Assembly (NCBI GenBank): GCA_027485485.1
Contig: JAIXQY010000030.1
Coordinates: 1 to 35,549 of the forward strand
From: Sphingomonadales bacterium
Lineage (GTDB): Bacteria; Pseudomonadota; Alphaproteobacteria; Sphingomonadales; Sphingomonadaceae
Direction: 5' to 3'
DNA: 35,549 nt
Under the pieces are notes generated by a model. That model searched no databases and was not told where the DNA came from. It worked only from the letters and a program-made list of their open reading frames with translations. Shown here piece after piece: positions 1 to 11,493 of the stretch (position 1 is its first letter; each line of letters starts with the position of its first letter). Made by a program: the position numbers and the translations under genes.

Positions 1-606
1 GCGCCGGTCAGGCGCTCGGTCGGCTTCATGCTGAAAACCTCGGGCTATGAGGTGGAACAGTTTGAATCGGGTGAGGCGTTTCTGAAGGCGGCGCCGCATC
101 TGGCGCCGGGCTGTGTGCTGCTGGATGTGCGCATGGGCGGGATGGACGGCCTGACGGTGCAGATGGCGCTGAAGGAGCGCGGCATCATGCTGCCGGTGAT
201 CATCATCACCGGCCATGGCGATGTGGGGCTGGCGGTGCGGGCGATGAAGGCCGGCGCGGTGGATTTTCTGGAAAAGCCCTTTGAAAAGAGCGCGGTGATG
301 GCCGCGATCGATCAGGCGCTGGCGCGCAACCAGGGCCGGGCCGAACTGGACCGGTTGGCCGATCAGGCGCGGGCGCAGCTGAACGGGCTGACGCCGCGCG
401 AACGCGATGTGCTGAACGGCTTGGTGGAGGGCCAGTCCAACAAGGTGATCGCCTATGATCTGGGCATTTCCCCGCGCACGGTCGAGATCCACCGTGCCAA
501 CCTGATGTCGAAACTGGGGGTCAACAGCCTGTCGGATGCGCTGAAGATCGCGTTCACGGCGCGGATGGCCGATCTGGCGGGATCACGTTCAGCCGAGCCG
601 GCCTGA
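1..606 (+). CDS. fixJ: FixJ-type two-component response regulator (receiver + LuxR-type HTH), 5' truncated by window edge
   Basis: Receiver core LLDVRMGGMDGL, VIIITGHGD, K in FLEKPF; C-terminal LTPRERDVLNGLVEGQSNKVIAYDLGISPRTVEIHRANLMSKL is a GerE/LuxR HTH. The frame stays open to base 1 (APVRRSVGF upstream of the track's Met). Confidence 0.88.
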   Translation, partial: APVRRSVGFMLKTSGYEVEQFESGEAFLKAAPHLAPGCVLLDVRMGGMDGLTVQMALKERGIMLPVIIITGHGDVGLAVRAMKAGAVDFLEKPFEKSAVMAAIDQALARNQGRAELDRLADQARAQLNGLTPRERDVLNGLVEGQSNKVIAYDLGISPRTVEIHRANLMSKLGVNSLSDALKIAFTARMADLAGSRSAEPA

Positions 607-789
607 TTTCTTGCGGGCCGTGCAGCCCACGTGACAGGCGGTGTCGCAATCCCGGTTGCCGGGATTGGCTGGCAAGCTGTTGCCATTGCAGGACAAAATC
701 AGCTGCGTCTGGGCGCGTGCCGGCAGACTGACAGCGGCCAGGGCCAGGGCGAGCAGGGCCGGGAGATAGGCGAGGGGCTCATGGCGCAT
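589..789 (-). CDS. Small secreted Cys-rich protein (66 aa) overlapping the ccoS 3' end
   Basis: In-frame ATG at 789 inside the track ORF gives MRHEPLAYLPALLALALAAVSLPARAQTQLILSCNGNSLPANPGNRDCDTACHVGCTARKKSGRLG: signal peptide with ARA-Q-like cleavage, four Cys in the mature part. Overlaps ccoS by 11 nt. Confidence 0.6.
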   Translation of the reverse strand: MRHEPLAYLPALLALALAAVSLPARAQTQLILSCNGNSLPANPGNRDCDTACHVGCTARKKSGRLG

Positions 790-937
790 CGCTGGGCTCC
801 TCATCATCGATGAAGATGCGCAGGGCGGCGCCATCCAGATCGTCGAACTGGCCGCGCCCCACCGCCCAGAAAAAGGCGAACAGGCCGAGCAGGCCGAGAG
901 CCAAGGCAATGGGAATCAACAACAAGATGCCGTTCAT
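779..937 (-). CDS. ccoS: cbb3-type cytochrome oxidase assembly protein CcoS (52 aa; not in ORF track)
   Basis: Hand translation MNGILLLIPIALALGLLGLFAFFWAVGRGQFDDLDGAALRIFIDDEEPSDAP*; typical CcoS TM + GQFDDLDG motif; 4-nt overlap with the ccoI stop. Confidence 0.93.
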   Translation of the reverse strand: MNGILLLIPIALALGLLGLFAFFWAVGRGQFDDLDGAALRIFIDDEEPSDAP

Positions 938-3075
938 CGTGCGGCTCCCTTCAGGCGCAGCGCATTGGCGACGACGATGATCGATGATCCCGACATTGCC
1001 AGCGCGGCGATCAGCGGGGTGACCAGGCCCATGATCGCCAGCGGCACGGCGATGGCGTTATAGGCGATGGCCAGCGCGAAATTCTGGCGCACAATGGCTT
1101 GCGTGGCCTTTGCGACGGCCAGGCTGGTGGCCACATTGGCCAGGCTGGTGCCCAGAAACACCACATCGGCGGCATTCTGGCTGGCATCGGCGGCCGAACC
1201 GGGGGCCATCGACACATGGCCCGCCGCCAGCGCCGGGCCGTCGTTCAGGCCATCGCCCACCATCAACACGCGGCGGCCGTGCGCCGCCAGCGCCTGGATG
1301 CGCGCCAGCTTGGCCGCCGGGTCCAGCCCGCCTTCTGCCGGGATGCCGAGCATGGCGCCAACCGCCGCCACCGGGGCGGCCCGATCGCCGGACAGGATGC
1401 TGGCGGGCAGGCCCATGCCGGCCAGCCGGGCCAGGGTGGCGGCTGCATCCGGGCGCAGCGGATCGGCAAAGCGGATCAATTGTTCGGGGCCGCTGCCGAT
1501 GCCAAGCGCGGTGGCCATATCGGCGGTGGTGGCCGTGGCTGGGCGGCCCAGCCGCACGGCCAGGCCCTGCCATTCGCCGGAAAGGCCCTCGCCGGGGGTT
1601 TCGCTGATCTGGGTGACATGGGCTGGCACCACGCCGGCGCTGGTCAGCCCCAGGCGCAGGGCTTCGGCCAGCGGGTGGCGGCTGCACTGGGCCAGTGCCA
1701 GCGCGATGCTGGCAGCGGCGGGCGACAGGCCGTCCAGATTGAGCGGTTCCGGCTTGCCCAGCGTGAGCGTGCCGGTCTTGTCGAACACGGCGCAATCGGC
1801 TTCGGCCAGGCGTTCCAGCGCGCTGCCATCCTTCACCAGCACGCCCACCCGCATCAGGGCGCCGGTCGCGACGATCTGCGCCGCCGGCACGGCAAGGCCC
1901 AAGGCACATGGGCAGGTGATGATCAGCACGGCGACCGCGATGAGCAGGCTTTCATGCCAGCCCGCCCCCGCCGCCATCCAGCCGATGAAGCTGAGCAGGG
2001 CCAGCGCATGCACGGCCGGCGCATAAAGCCGCGCGGCGCGATCGGCGATGCGGACATAGCGCGAGCGGCCCTGGGCGGCATCCTGCATCAGCCGGGCGAT
2101 ATCGGCGATGCTGGTATCGGCGCCGGCCGCCGTCACCGCCACAGTCACGGCATCGCCACTGTTCAGCGTGCCGGCCAGCACCCGCCCGCCGGGGCCGACG
2201 GTCACCGGCATGGCCTCCCCGGTGATCAGCGATTGATCGAAATGGCTGCGGCCATCGAGGATCAGGCCATCGGCGGCCAGCCGCTCCCCGCTGGCGACCA
2301 GCATCGTCATGCCGGGGCGCAGATCGGCAGCCTTCAGCCATTGGCTCGTGCCATCTTCGGCCACGACCAGCGCGCCCGATGCCATATGCTTGAGCAGCGC
2401 CGACACGCCGTCGCGGGCGCGGGTGCGCATCACCGCATCCAGCCAGCGCCCGGCGAGAAGGAAGAACAACAGCATCACCGCGCTGTCGAAATAGGCATGG
2501 TCGCCGTGGGTGATGGTTTCAAACAGCGACAAGGCAGTGGCCAGCGTCACGCCGATGGAAATCGGCACATCCATGTTGGTGTGCCCGGCCTTCAGAGCGC
2601 GCCAGGCCGAACGGAAAAACGGCTGCCCGGCATAGGCGACGGTGGGCAGGGCAATCAGCGCGGACAGCCAGTGGAACAGATCGCGGGTGAGGCCGCCGGC
2701 GCCGGACCAGACCGAGACGGACAGCAGCATGATGTTCATCGCGGCAAAGCCCGCCACGGCCAGCGCCTTGACCAGCCCGCGCGCTTCCCGAACCTCACCG
2801 CCCAGTGCATCGCCGATGGCAGTGGCCTCAAAGCCCAGATTGGCAATGGCCTTGATCAGCGCCGGCGCAGCCAGCGCGGGATCGTGCGACAGCAGCACCT
2901 GTTTCAGGGTGAAATTCACCCGCGCCGCCGCCACGCCGGGCACCGCGGCCAGCCCGGTTTCCAGCTTGCCGATGCAGCCAGCGCAGCGCATGCCCGGCAC
3001 GGCAAAGCGGCTGCTGGCCAGCGCATCGCCAATGTGGTCTTTGCTGGCAAAGTCTGGGGGCAGGGGCCGGGTCAT
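934..3075 (-). CDS. ccoI: Cu(+)-translocating P-type ATPase CcoI/FixI
   Basis: HMA motif GMRCAGC, TCPCALGLA, DKTGTLT, GDGLNDGPAL; position in cco cluster. Confidence 0.94.
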   Translation of the reverse strand: MTRPLPPDFASKDHIGDALASSRFAVPGMRCAGCIGKLETGLAAVPGVAAARVNFTLKQVLLSHDPALAAPALIKAIANLGFEATAIGDALGGEVREARGLVKALAVAGFAAMNIMLLSVSVWSGAGGLTRDLFHWLSALIALPTVAYAGQPFFRSAWRALKAGHTNMDVPISIGVTLATALSLFETITHGDHAYFDSAVMLLFFLLAGRWLDAVMRTRARDGVSALLKHMASGALVVAEDGTSQWLKAADLRPGMTMLVASGERLAADGLILDGRSHFDQSLITGEAMPVTVGPGGRVLAGTLNSGDAVTVAVTAAGADTSIADIARLMQDAAQGRSRYVRIADRAARLYAPAVHALALLSFIGWMAAGAGWHESLLIAVAVLIITCPCALGLAVPAAQIVATGALMRVGVLVKDGSALERLAEADCAVFDKTGTLTLGKPEPLNLDGLSPAAASIALALAQCSRHPLAEALRLGLTSAGVVPAHVTQISETPGEGLSGEWQGLAVRLGRPATATTADMATALGIGSGPEQLIRFADPLRPDAAATLARLAGMGLPASILSGDRAAPVAAVGAMLGIPAEGGLDPAAKLARIQALAAHGRRVLMVGDGLNDGPALAAGHVSMAPGSAADASQNAADVVFLGTSLANVATSLAVAKATQAIVRQNFALAIAYNAIAVPLAIMGLVTPLIAALAMSGSSIIVVANALRLKGAAR

Positions 3076-3539
3076 GCCAGCACCTCGGCCAGGCGCTTCA
3101 CATCGCCGCCGCGCGTGATCGTCAGCCGCACCTGCCAGCGCCCGGCCGGCAGCGGCGTGGTGGCAACAAACCGCCCGGCGGCATCAGCCTTGAACTGCAA
3201 CGCCTGGTCCGGCGCGCGGCCAAGCGGGTGGTGGGCGCTGCCGCTGACGGCAAAGCCGGGTCCGGGCACCGCCACAACCACATGCCGGGCCGCATCCAGC
3301 GCCACCGGCGTGGCCCAGCCCAGCCGGTCCTGCGCGCGGGCCTGGGCCAGCCAGCCATTATAGCGCTGGCTGGCAACATAGCTGTTGTCCACCACCGTGC
3401 CGCCAAAGGTGCCGCTGGCCAGCCGCGCCATGGCGATGTTCACCGTGATCACCACGCCAAAGAAGCCGATCATCATCGCCAGCACCGTGCGCCCGGTAAG
3501 CGGGGCAAGGCGGCGGGTTGGGGAGGGGGCGCTTTGCAT
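3072..3539 (-). CDS. ccoH: FixH/CcoH family protein
   Basis: N-terminal TM followed by FixH-like periplasmic domain (MARLASGTFGGTVVDNSYVASQRYNGWLAQA...); between ccoG and ccoI; 4-nt overlap with ccoI. Confidence 0.88.
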   Translation of the reverse strand: MQSAPSPTRRLAPLTGRTVLAMMIGFFGVVITVNIAMARLASGTFGGTVVDNSYVASQRYNGWLAQARAQDRLGWATPVALDAARHVVVAVPGPGFAVSGSAHHPLGRAPDQALQFKADAAGRFVATTPLPAGRWQVRLTITRGGDVKRLAEVLA

Positions 3540-3545
3540 CTGGGT

Positions 3546-5012
3546 TCATCCCTGCTTGCGGACAAATTTCACGGCGCGCACCGCGTCCCGGCCATCGTTG
3601 GTGCCGGGGGTGGCATCCAATGGCCGGGCGATCAGCGTGAAGGGCGTTTCACCCGCCGCACCCGCCGGGGCCGCGATATAGAGATGCAGCATGGTGGTGG
3701 CATCGGGCGCCAGATCGAGGCGGACGCTGCGGGCGGCGCTGCGCCGGTCCATGGCGTCGGTCCACAATTTGCCGTCTGGCAGGCCGGCCATGCTGAGCTC
3801 CACCGTGCGCGGCCGGCTTTCCATGTTGCGGAATTTCAACGTCCAGCCGTTGCGCACCTGCCCGTCTGACATGGTGACAACCATCGGATTGCGATCCTGG
3901 GCGCTGTCGATGGTGAGCCGAGCGCGTTCGCCCAGGGTGAACAGCATGGCAAGGCCGATGCTGGCCCAGATGGCGAAATAGACCAACGTGCGCGGGCGCA
4001 GCAGCGTCTTCAGGATCGGCCGCACGGCACCACCGGCGCGTTCATGCTTTTCATCGTCGAGGTTGAGATAGTCGATCAGGCCGCGCGGGCGGTTCAACTT
4101 GGCCATCACATCGTCACAGGCATCGATGCACAGCGCGCAGTTGATGCAGCCCAACTGCGGGCCCTTGCGGATATCCACCCCGGTGGGGCACACCGACACA
4201 CAGGCGTTGCAATCGATGCAGTCACCCAGTTTTTCGCCCGAGGCAGCGGCCTTTTTCACCCCTTGCGTGCGCGGCTCGCCGCGCCAGTCGCGATAGGTGA
4301 CGATCAGGGATTTTTCATCCAGCATTGCCGTCTGGATGCGCGGCCATGGGCACATGTAGATGCACACCTGTTCGCGCATGAAGCCGCCCAGCGTGAAGGT
4401 GGTGAAGCTGAGCACTGCCACCGTGGCATAGGCGACGAACGGCGCGTTGCCGGCGATGAACTGGCCGGCCAATGTGGGGGCATCGGCGAAATAGAAGATC
4501 CAGGCGCCGCCGGTGGCCACGGCAATGGTCAGCCAGATGCTCCATTTGGAAAGGCGGCGGCCCAGCTTGGCGGCGCTCCATGGCGCGGCGTTCAACTTCA
4601 ATTGGGCGTTGCGGTCACCATCGATCCAGCGTTCGACATGCTGAAACAGATCGGTCCACACCGTCTGCGGGCAGGCAAAGCCGCACCAGGCCCGGCCGAC
4701 CGCCGATGTGACGAGGAACAGGCCGATGCCAGCCATGATCAGCAGGCCGGCGATATAGTAGAATTCCTGCGGCCAGATTTCGATGGCGAACATGTAGAAG
4801 CGGCGATTGGCCAGATCGACCAGCACCGCCTGATCGGGGGCAAAGGGCCCGCGATCCCAGCGCAGCCAGGGTGTGACATAATAGACCGCCAGGCACAGGA
4901 TCATCACCGCCCATTTCAATTGGCGGAATGGGCCCTTCACCACGCGCGGGAAAATCGGCTCCCGCTTGCGATACAGGCCGCTGGTGGGATTGATCAGATC
5001 AAGCGCCGACAT
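3546..5012 (-). CDS. ccoG: Cytochrome c oxidase accessory protein CcoG (FixG/RdxA), polyferredoxin
   Basis: CIDCNACVSVCPTG and CINCALCIDAC ferredoxin motifs, multiple TMs, C-terminal Ig-like FixG domain. The track start 5021 is a TTG; ATG at 5012 (MSALDL) preferred. Confidence 0.93.
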   Translation of the reverse strand: MSALDLINPTSGLYRKREPIFPRVVKGPFRQLKWAVMILCLAVYYVTPWLRWDRGPFAPDQAVLVDLANRRFYMFAIEIWPQEFYYIAGLLIMAGIGLFLVTSAVGRAWCGFACPQTVWTDLFQHVERWIDGDRNAQLKLNAAPWSAAKLGRRLSKWSIWLTIAVATGGAWIFYFADAPTLAGQFIAGNAPFVAYATVAVLSFTTFTLGGFMREQVCIYMCPWPRIQTAMLDEKSLIVTYRDWRGEPRTQGVKKAAASGEKLGDCIDCNACVSVCPTGVDIRKGPQLGCINCALCIDACDDVMAKLNRPRGLIDYLNLDDEKHERAGGAVRPILKTLLRPRTLVYFAIWASIGLAMLFTLGERARLTIDSAQDRNPMVVTMSDGQVRNGWTLKFRNMESRPRTVELSMAGLPDGKLWTDAMDRRSAARSVRLDLAPDATTMLHLYIAAPAGAAGETPFTLIARPLDATPGTNDGRDAVRAVKFVRKQG

Positions 5013-5919
5013 CGGCCCCAACTTCTGTCGCGGCTTCTGCCGCAGCGGTTACCGGTTCCGCCACCGGGTTGGCTTCGCCACCGCCGAGCGAGTGGACATA
5101 GGCGGCCAGCATCCTGATGGTCACGCGCGGCAGCCGGCCTTCCCAGTGCGGCATCACCCCATAACGCGCCTTGCTGATCGTCTGGGTGAGGGCGGCGCGG
5201 TCGCAGCCATAGAGCCAGATGCCATCGGTGAGATTGGGCGCACCCTGTTCGCGCATCCCCTTGCCGGCATCGCCGTGGCAGCTGACGCAATTCTCCGTGA
5301 ACAATGCGGCCCCGGCGGCGGATGGCTTCCCTTGACCGGAAATGGCCTGAACATGGGAGACGAGTTGGGCAATCTGGGCCTTCGACAATATGTCGGCAAA
5401 GGCCGGCATCTGGCTGAAGCGGGCTTCGCCCGAACCGGGGCTGCGGATGCCGTGTTGCAGCGTATACTCGATGGCAGCGATGTCGCCGCCCCACAGCCAG
5501 TCATCATCGTTGAGATTGGGATAGCCTTTGGAACCGGCGGCGCCAGCGCCATGGCACTGCACGCAATTGACCTTGAAGGCGGCGCGGCCGCCTTCAATGG
5601 CGCTGCGCATCAATTGCGGGTTGGCGGCGAGGGCCTCGATGGGTGTGCTGGCAATGGCGTCCAGGCGCGGCGCGCGCGCGCTGGTTTCGGCCTTCAGCGT
5701 CTGATCCAGCTGGCCGCGACTGCTCCAGCCGGTGAGGCCATCGGTATCGGGCAGGGCGGGATAGGCCACGACATAGCCGGCGGCAAACACCAAGGTGGCG
5801 GCAAAGATATAGACCCACCAGCGCGGAAGCGGGGTGTCCAGTTCCTCGATGCCATCCCATTCATGGCCAACCAGACCGGTGCCGGTGGCTTCATCGATAC
5901 GCTTGTTGTGATCGGTCAT
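4999..5919 (-). CDS. ccoP: cbb3-type cytochrome c oxidase subunit III (diheme) CcoP
   Basis: Two CxxCH hemes (CVQCHG, CVSCHG); N-terminal LPRWWVYIF TM. ATG at 5919 preferred over the track GTG at 5928. Confidence 0.94.
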   Translation of the reverse strand: MTDHNKRIDEATGTGLVGHEWDGIEELDTPLPRWWVYIFAATLVFAAGYVVAYPALPDTDGLTGWSSRGQLDQTLKAETSARAPRLDAIASTPIEALAANPQLMRSAIEGGRAAFKVNCVQCHGAGAAGSKGYPNLNDDDWLWGGDIAAIEYTLQHGIRSPGSGEARFSQMPAFADILSKAQIAQLVSHVQAISGQGKPSAAGAALFTENCVSCHGDAGKGMREQGAPNLTDGIWLYGCDRAALTQTISKARYGVMPHWEGRLPRVTIRMLAAYVHSLGGGEANPVAEPVTAAAEAATEVGADVGA

Positions 5920-5924
5920 GGGGG

Positions 5925-6089
5925 TCACTCCCGAAGATCATCAGGCCGGAAGATCAGCCGTGCGGCGTCTTCGTGGTGGCGGCGGGCGCCGGGCCGGAAG
6001 GTCCAGCCAACAAAGCCCAGGAACAGCAAGACCATCGCCAGCAGCGCCCAGCTGTCGGCGAAATGGCGCAGCATCTCATAGCGGCTCAT
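5925..6089 (-). CDS. ccoQ: cbb3-type cytochrome oxidase subunit CcoQ (54 aa; not in ORF track)
   Basis: Hand translation [54 protein letters not shown]; between ccoO and ccoP with 4-nt overlap with the ccoO 3' end. Confidence 0.92.
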   Translation of the reverse strand: MSRYEMLRHFADSWALLAMVLLFLGFVGWTFRPGARRHHEDAARLIFRPDDLRE

Positions 6090-6841
6090 TTGGGCTGCTC
6101 CTGCGCTTCGGCCGCCTTGAAATCGACCAGCGTGCCCAGCATCTGCAGATAGGCGACCAGCGCATCCAGCTCGGACACCACGGCCGGGTTGCCATCATAA
6201 TCGCGCACCTGCGATTTGGGATAACGCGCCGTCAGATCGGCATCATCGCCATCCTGCGTGGCTTGCAGGGCAAGATCGGCATTGGCCTGTTCGATATCCT
6301 TGTCCGAATAAGGCACGCCCACGGCGCGCAGGGCCCTCAGATGAGCGCGCATGTCGCCGGCGTTCAGCGGCTTTTCGGCCAGGAAGGCATAGGCCGGCAT
6401 GATCGATTCCGGCACCACATCGCGCGGGTTCTTCAGATGATCGCGGTGCCAATCATCGGAATAACGGCCGCCGACGCGGGCCAGATCGGGGCCGGTGCGT
6501 TTCGATCCCCATTGGAAGGGGTGATCATACATGCTCTCGGCCGCCAGGCTGTAGTGGCCATAACGCTCCACCTCGTCCTTGAATGGGCGCACCATCTGGC
6601 TGTGGCAAAGATAACAGCCTTCGCGCATGTAGATGTTGCGGCCGGCCAGTTCGAGCGGGGTATAAGGGCGCACGCCCTCCACCTTCTCGATCGTGCTGTC
6701 CACCCAGAACAGCGGCGCGATCTCGACGATGCCGCCGATGGCGACGGCCACCAGGGAACACAGGCCCAGCAGCGTGATGTTGCGTTCCAGCGTGCGGTGG
6801 GAAAAGCCCGCTTTGGGCTGGGTTTCAGGGTTTGAAGCCAT
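6086..6841 (-). CDS. ccoO: cbb3-type cytochrome c oxidase subunit II (monoheme) CcoO
   Basis: [13 protein letters not shown] heme site, N-terminal [14 protein letters not shown] motif. Confidence 0.95.
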   Translation of the reverse strand: MASNPETQPKAGFSHRTLERNITLLGLCSLVAVAIGGIVEIAPLFWVDSTIEKVEGVRPYTPLELAGRNIYMREGCYLCHSQMVRPFKDEVERYGHYSLAAESMYDHPFQWGSKRTGPDLARVGGRYSDDWHRDHLKNPRDVVPESIMPAYAFLAEKPLNAGDMRAHLRALRAVGVPYSDKDIEQANADLALQATQDGDDADLTARYPKSQVRDYDGNPAVVSELDALVAYLQMLGTLVDFKAAEAQEQPK

Positions 6842-6853
6842 GGCGGTTCTCCC

Positions 6854-8509
6854 TCATTCGGCCGGCTGCAGTGCACCGGTGGATGCAGGCAGCGGCCGGT
6901 CGGCGGCGGGGTTGTAGGGGGTTTCGGTCATCGGGGCCTCCTTGCGGATGCGGCCGGCGATGGTCATCGCGATGTTCCAGGCGAACACCAGGGCACCCGC
7001 AAGATAGAGGCTGCCGCCAAAGGCCCGGAGCAGGAACATCGGGTGGATGGCCGCGATGGTTTCGGCAAAGCTGTTCACCAGATAGCCATCGGCGCCATAT
7101 TCGCGCCACATCAGGCCCTGGGTGAGACCAGCCACCCACATCGAAGCGGTGTAGAAGACGATGCCGGCGGTCACGAGCCAGAAGTGGGCGTTGATCAGGC
7201 GCAGGCTGTACAGTCGCTCCCGCTTCCACAGGCGCGGGGCCATATAATACATGCAGGCAAAGGTGATCATGCCGTTCCAGCCCAGCGCGCCGGAATGGAC
7301 GTGGCCGATGGTCCAATCGGTGTAGTGCGAGAGGCTGTTGACCGACTTGATCGACATCATCGGGCCTTCAAAGGTGCTCATGCCATAGAAGGCCAGCGCC
7401 AGCACCATCATGCGGATGATCGGATCGGTGCGGATCTTGTCCCACGCGCCGTTCAGGGTCATCAGGCCGTTGATCATGCCGCCCCACGACGGCATCCACA
7501 GCATGATCGAGAACACCATGCCCAGGCTCTGCGCCCAATCGGGCAGCGCGGTGTAGTGCAGATGGTGCGGGCCGGCCCAGATATAGAGGAAGATCAGCGA
7601 CCAGAAGTGGATGATCGACAGGCGATAGCTGTAGACCGGCCGCTCCGCCTGCTTGGGCACGAAGTAATACATCATCGCCAGAAAGCCGGCGGTGAGGAAG
7701 AAGCCCACGGCGTTGTGGCCATACCACCATTGGGTGAGGGCATCCTGCACCCCGGCAAAGGCGGAATAGCTCTTGGAGCCGAACAGGCTGACCGGCATCG
7801 ACAGATTGTTGACCAGGTGCAGCATGGCCACGGTGATGATGAAGGCCAGATAGAACCAGTTGGCGACATAGATATGCGGTTCGCGCCGCTTGATCACCGT
7901 GCCGCCGAACACGATCAGATAGGACACCCAGACGATGGTGAGCCAGATATCGACATACCATTCCGGCTCGGCATATTCCTTGGCTTCGGTGACGCCCAGC
8001 ACATAGCCGGTGGCGGCCAGCACGATGAACAGCTGGTATCCCCAGAACACGAAGCGGGCGAGGCTGGGGAAGGCCAGCCGGGCGCGGCAGGTGCGCTGCA
8101 CCACATAGAAGCTGGTGCACAACAGGGCATTGCCACCAAAGGCGAAGATCACCGCCGATGTGTGCAGCGGCCGCAGCCGGCCGAATGTGGTGTATTCCGT
8201 GCCCAGATTGAGCACCGGCCAGGCCAGTTGCAGCGCGATGAACAGGCCGGCCAACAGGCCAACCACGCCCCAGAAGGTGGTGGCAATCACGCCCCAGCGC
8301 ACCGGGGCGTCATCATAAACACTTTCATCCCGGCCCAGTGTGGCGGTGACATTGGCGGTGGCCATCACGGCCATGGCGGCGATCAGGGCGGCCAGCGCCA
8401 TGATCGCCATGTGAACGGCAAAGGCGGCGTCCTTCGCCTGGGTCATGGCAAACAGCGCCACGACCATGGCGAGAAACAGACCGCCGGATTTTGCCAGCGT
8501 TGCAGGCAT
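6854..8509 (-). CDS. ccoN: cbb3-type cytochrome c oxidase subunit I CcoN
   Basis: 551 aa polytopic heme-copper oxidase; [62 protein letters not shown]. Confidence 0.96.
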   Translation of the reverse strand: MPATLAKSGGLFLAMVVALFAMTQAKDAAFAVHMAIMALAALIAAMAVMATANVTATLGRDESVYDDAPVRWGVIATTFWGVVGLLAGLFIALQLAWPVLNLGTEYTTFGRLRPLHTSAVIFAFGGNALLCTSFYVVQRTCRARLAFPSLARFVFWGYQLFIVLAATGYVLGVTEAKEYAEPEWYVDIWLTIVWVSYLIVFGGTVIKRREPHIYVANWFYLAFIITVAMLHLVNNLSMPVSLFGSKSYSAFAGVQDALTQWWYGHNAVGFFLTAGFLAMMYYFVPKQAERPVYSYRLSIIHFWSLIFLYIWAGPHHLHYTALPDWAQSLGMVFSIMLWMPSWGGMINGLMTLNGAWDKIRTDPIIRMMVLALAFYGMSTFEGPMMSIKSVNSLSHYTDWTIGHVHSGALGWNGMITFACMYYMAPRLWKRERLYSLRLINAHFWLVTAGIVFYTASMWVAGLTQGLMWREYGADGYLVNSFAETIAAIHPMFLLRAFGGSLYLAGALVFAWNIAMTIAGRIRKEAPMTETPYNPAADRPLPASTGALQPAE

Positions 8510-8673
8510 AAGTGCCCCCTTTGTGCAAGTTCGGTGCGCCTGTTTCGCGCCTGATGCTGCGCTGCGGGAATACGGGCTTGCCCTATTAGGTATTGCTCCT
8601 GAGGAGGCAGTTGCCCGGCGTTGCGCTACACAGGATCATGGCCGTGCCTTGGGTGGTGGGCCGGGGACGCAGC

Positions 8674-9588
8674 ATGCACCAACTGGCCATCGTTTATGAT
8701 CACCCGCACTGGTTTCAGCCGATGTTTGCGGCACTGGAACGGGCGGGCATCGATTATGTGGCGGTGCACACCGATGGCCATGGCTTTGATCCCATCGGCG
8801 GGCAGCCGCCGGCGCCGGTGATCTTCAACCGCGTCGCCATGGGCGGCCACCGCGTGGGCCGCGGGCACCCGGTGTTCTATGCCATGGCGCTGCTCGATCA
8901 TTGGGCCGGCCAGGGCGCGTTGGTGCTGAACGGCACCAATGCGATGGGGATTGATGCCAGCAAGGCGCGGCAACTGGCGCTGATCAACCGGCTGGGGCTG
9001 GGCGCACCGGCCACGCGGGTGGTGCATGATGTGCCGGCCCTGATGGGGGCGGCGCGCACCATCGGCTTTCCGATGGTGGTGAAGGCCGATATCGGCGGAT
9101 CGGGTTCCGGCATCCTGCGCTTTGATTGCGTGGAGGATCTGGCCGATGCGGCCAATGCCGGGCGGCTGCCGCAATCAGCCAACGGCGTGTGGCTGGTGCA
9201 GGCGCTGGTGCGGCCGCGCGGGCATGTCACCACCCGGATCGAGGTGCTGGGCGGGCGTTATCTCTATGCCCTTGATGTTGCAGTGGAAGAAGACGCGCTG
9301 GCGCTCGATTCGCCTGATGCCCGGGTGCAACGCCTGGCCACCCGCCGCCGCATCCGTGCCGAACCGCCGCCGGCCCTGATTTCGGCGGCCGAAATGCTGG
9401 CGCGCGAATCCGGGATGGAGGCGTGCGGCATCGAATATATGATCGATGATCGCTGCGGCACCGCCCGCTTCCACGATATCAACGGCCTGTCGATCTTTGT
9501 GGACAGCCCGATGGATGTGCTGGGCTGGGACCCGCACGACCGGCTGGTGGACCGGCTGTGGCACCATATCCGCCGCATGGGCGGATAA
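8674..9588 (+). CDS. ATP-grasp domain protein (RimK/glutathione-synthase-like), substrate unknown
   Basis: FPMVVKADIGGSGSGILRF nucleotide-binding loop, GIEYMIDDRCGTARFHDINGLSIF metal-binding end. The track start 8593 is a TTG; in-frame ATGs at 8638 and 8674 are more likely. Confidence 0.8.
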   Translation: MHQLAIVYDHPHWFQPMFAALERAGIDYVAVHTDGHGFDPIGGQPPAPVIFNRVAMGGHRVGRGHPVFYAMALLDHWAGQGALVLNGTNAMGIDASKARQLALINRLGLGAPATRVVHDVPALMGAARTIGFPMVVKADIGGSGSGILRFDCVEDLADAANAGRLPQSANGVWLVQALVRPRGHVTTRIEVLGGRYLYALDVAVEEDALALDSPDARVQRLATRRRIRAEPPPALISAAEMLARESGMEACGIEYMIDDRCGTARFHDINGLSIFVDSPMDVLGWDPHDRLVDRLWHHIRRMGG

Positions 9589-9606
9589 GGCGCCCCGCCA
9601 GCCGCG

Positions 9607-11490
<1,884 letters not shown>

Positions 11491-11493
11491 TCA

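Noticed and set aside
589-909. 106-aa version of the mini-protein ORF from the track
   Set aside because: The first 40 aa are out-of-frame ccoS sequence. The in-frame ATG at 789 gives a sensible signal peptide.
1099-3363. 754-aa plus-strand ORF antisense to ccoI
   Set aside because: Shadow ORF of a clear P-type ATPase gene; low-complexity Gly/His/Arg/Gln composition.
8593-8673. TTG-initiated N-terminal extension of the ATP-grasp ORF
   Set aside because: Family N-terminus fits MHQLAIVYDHPHWFQP (8674); the extension is not domain-like.
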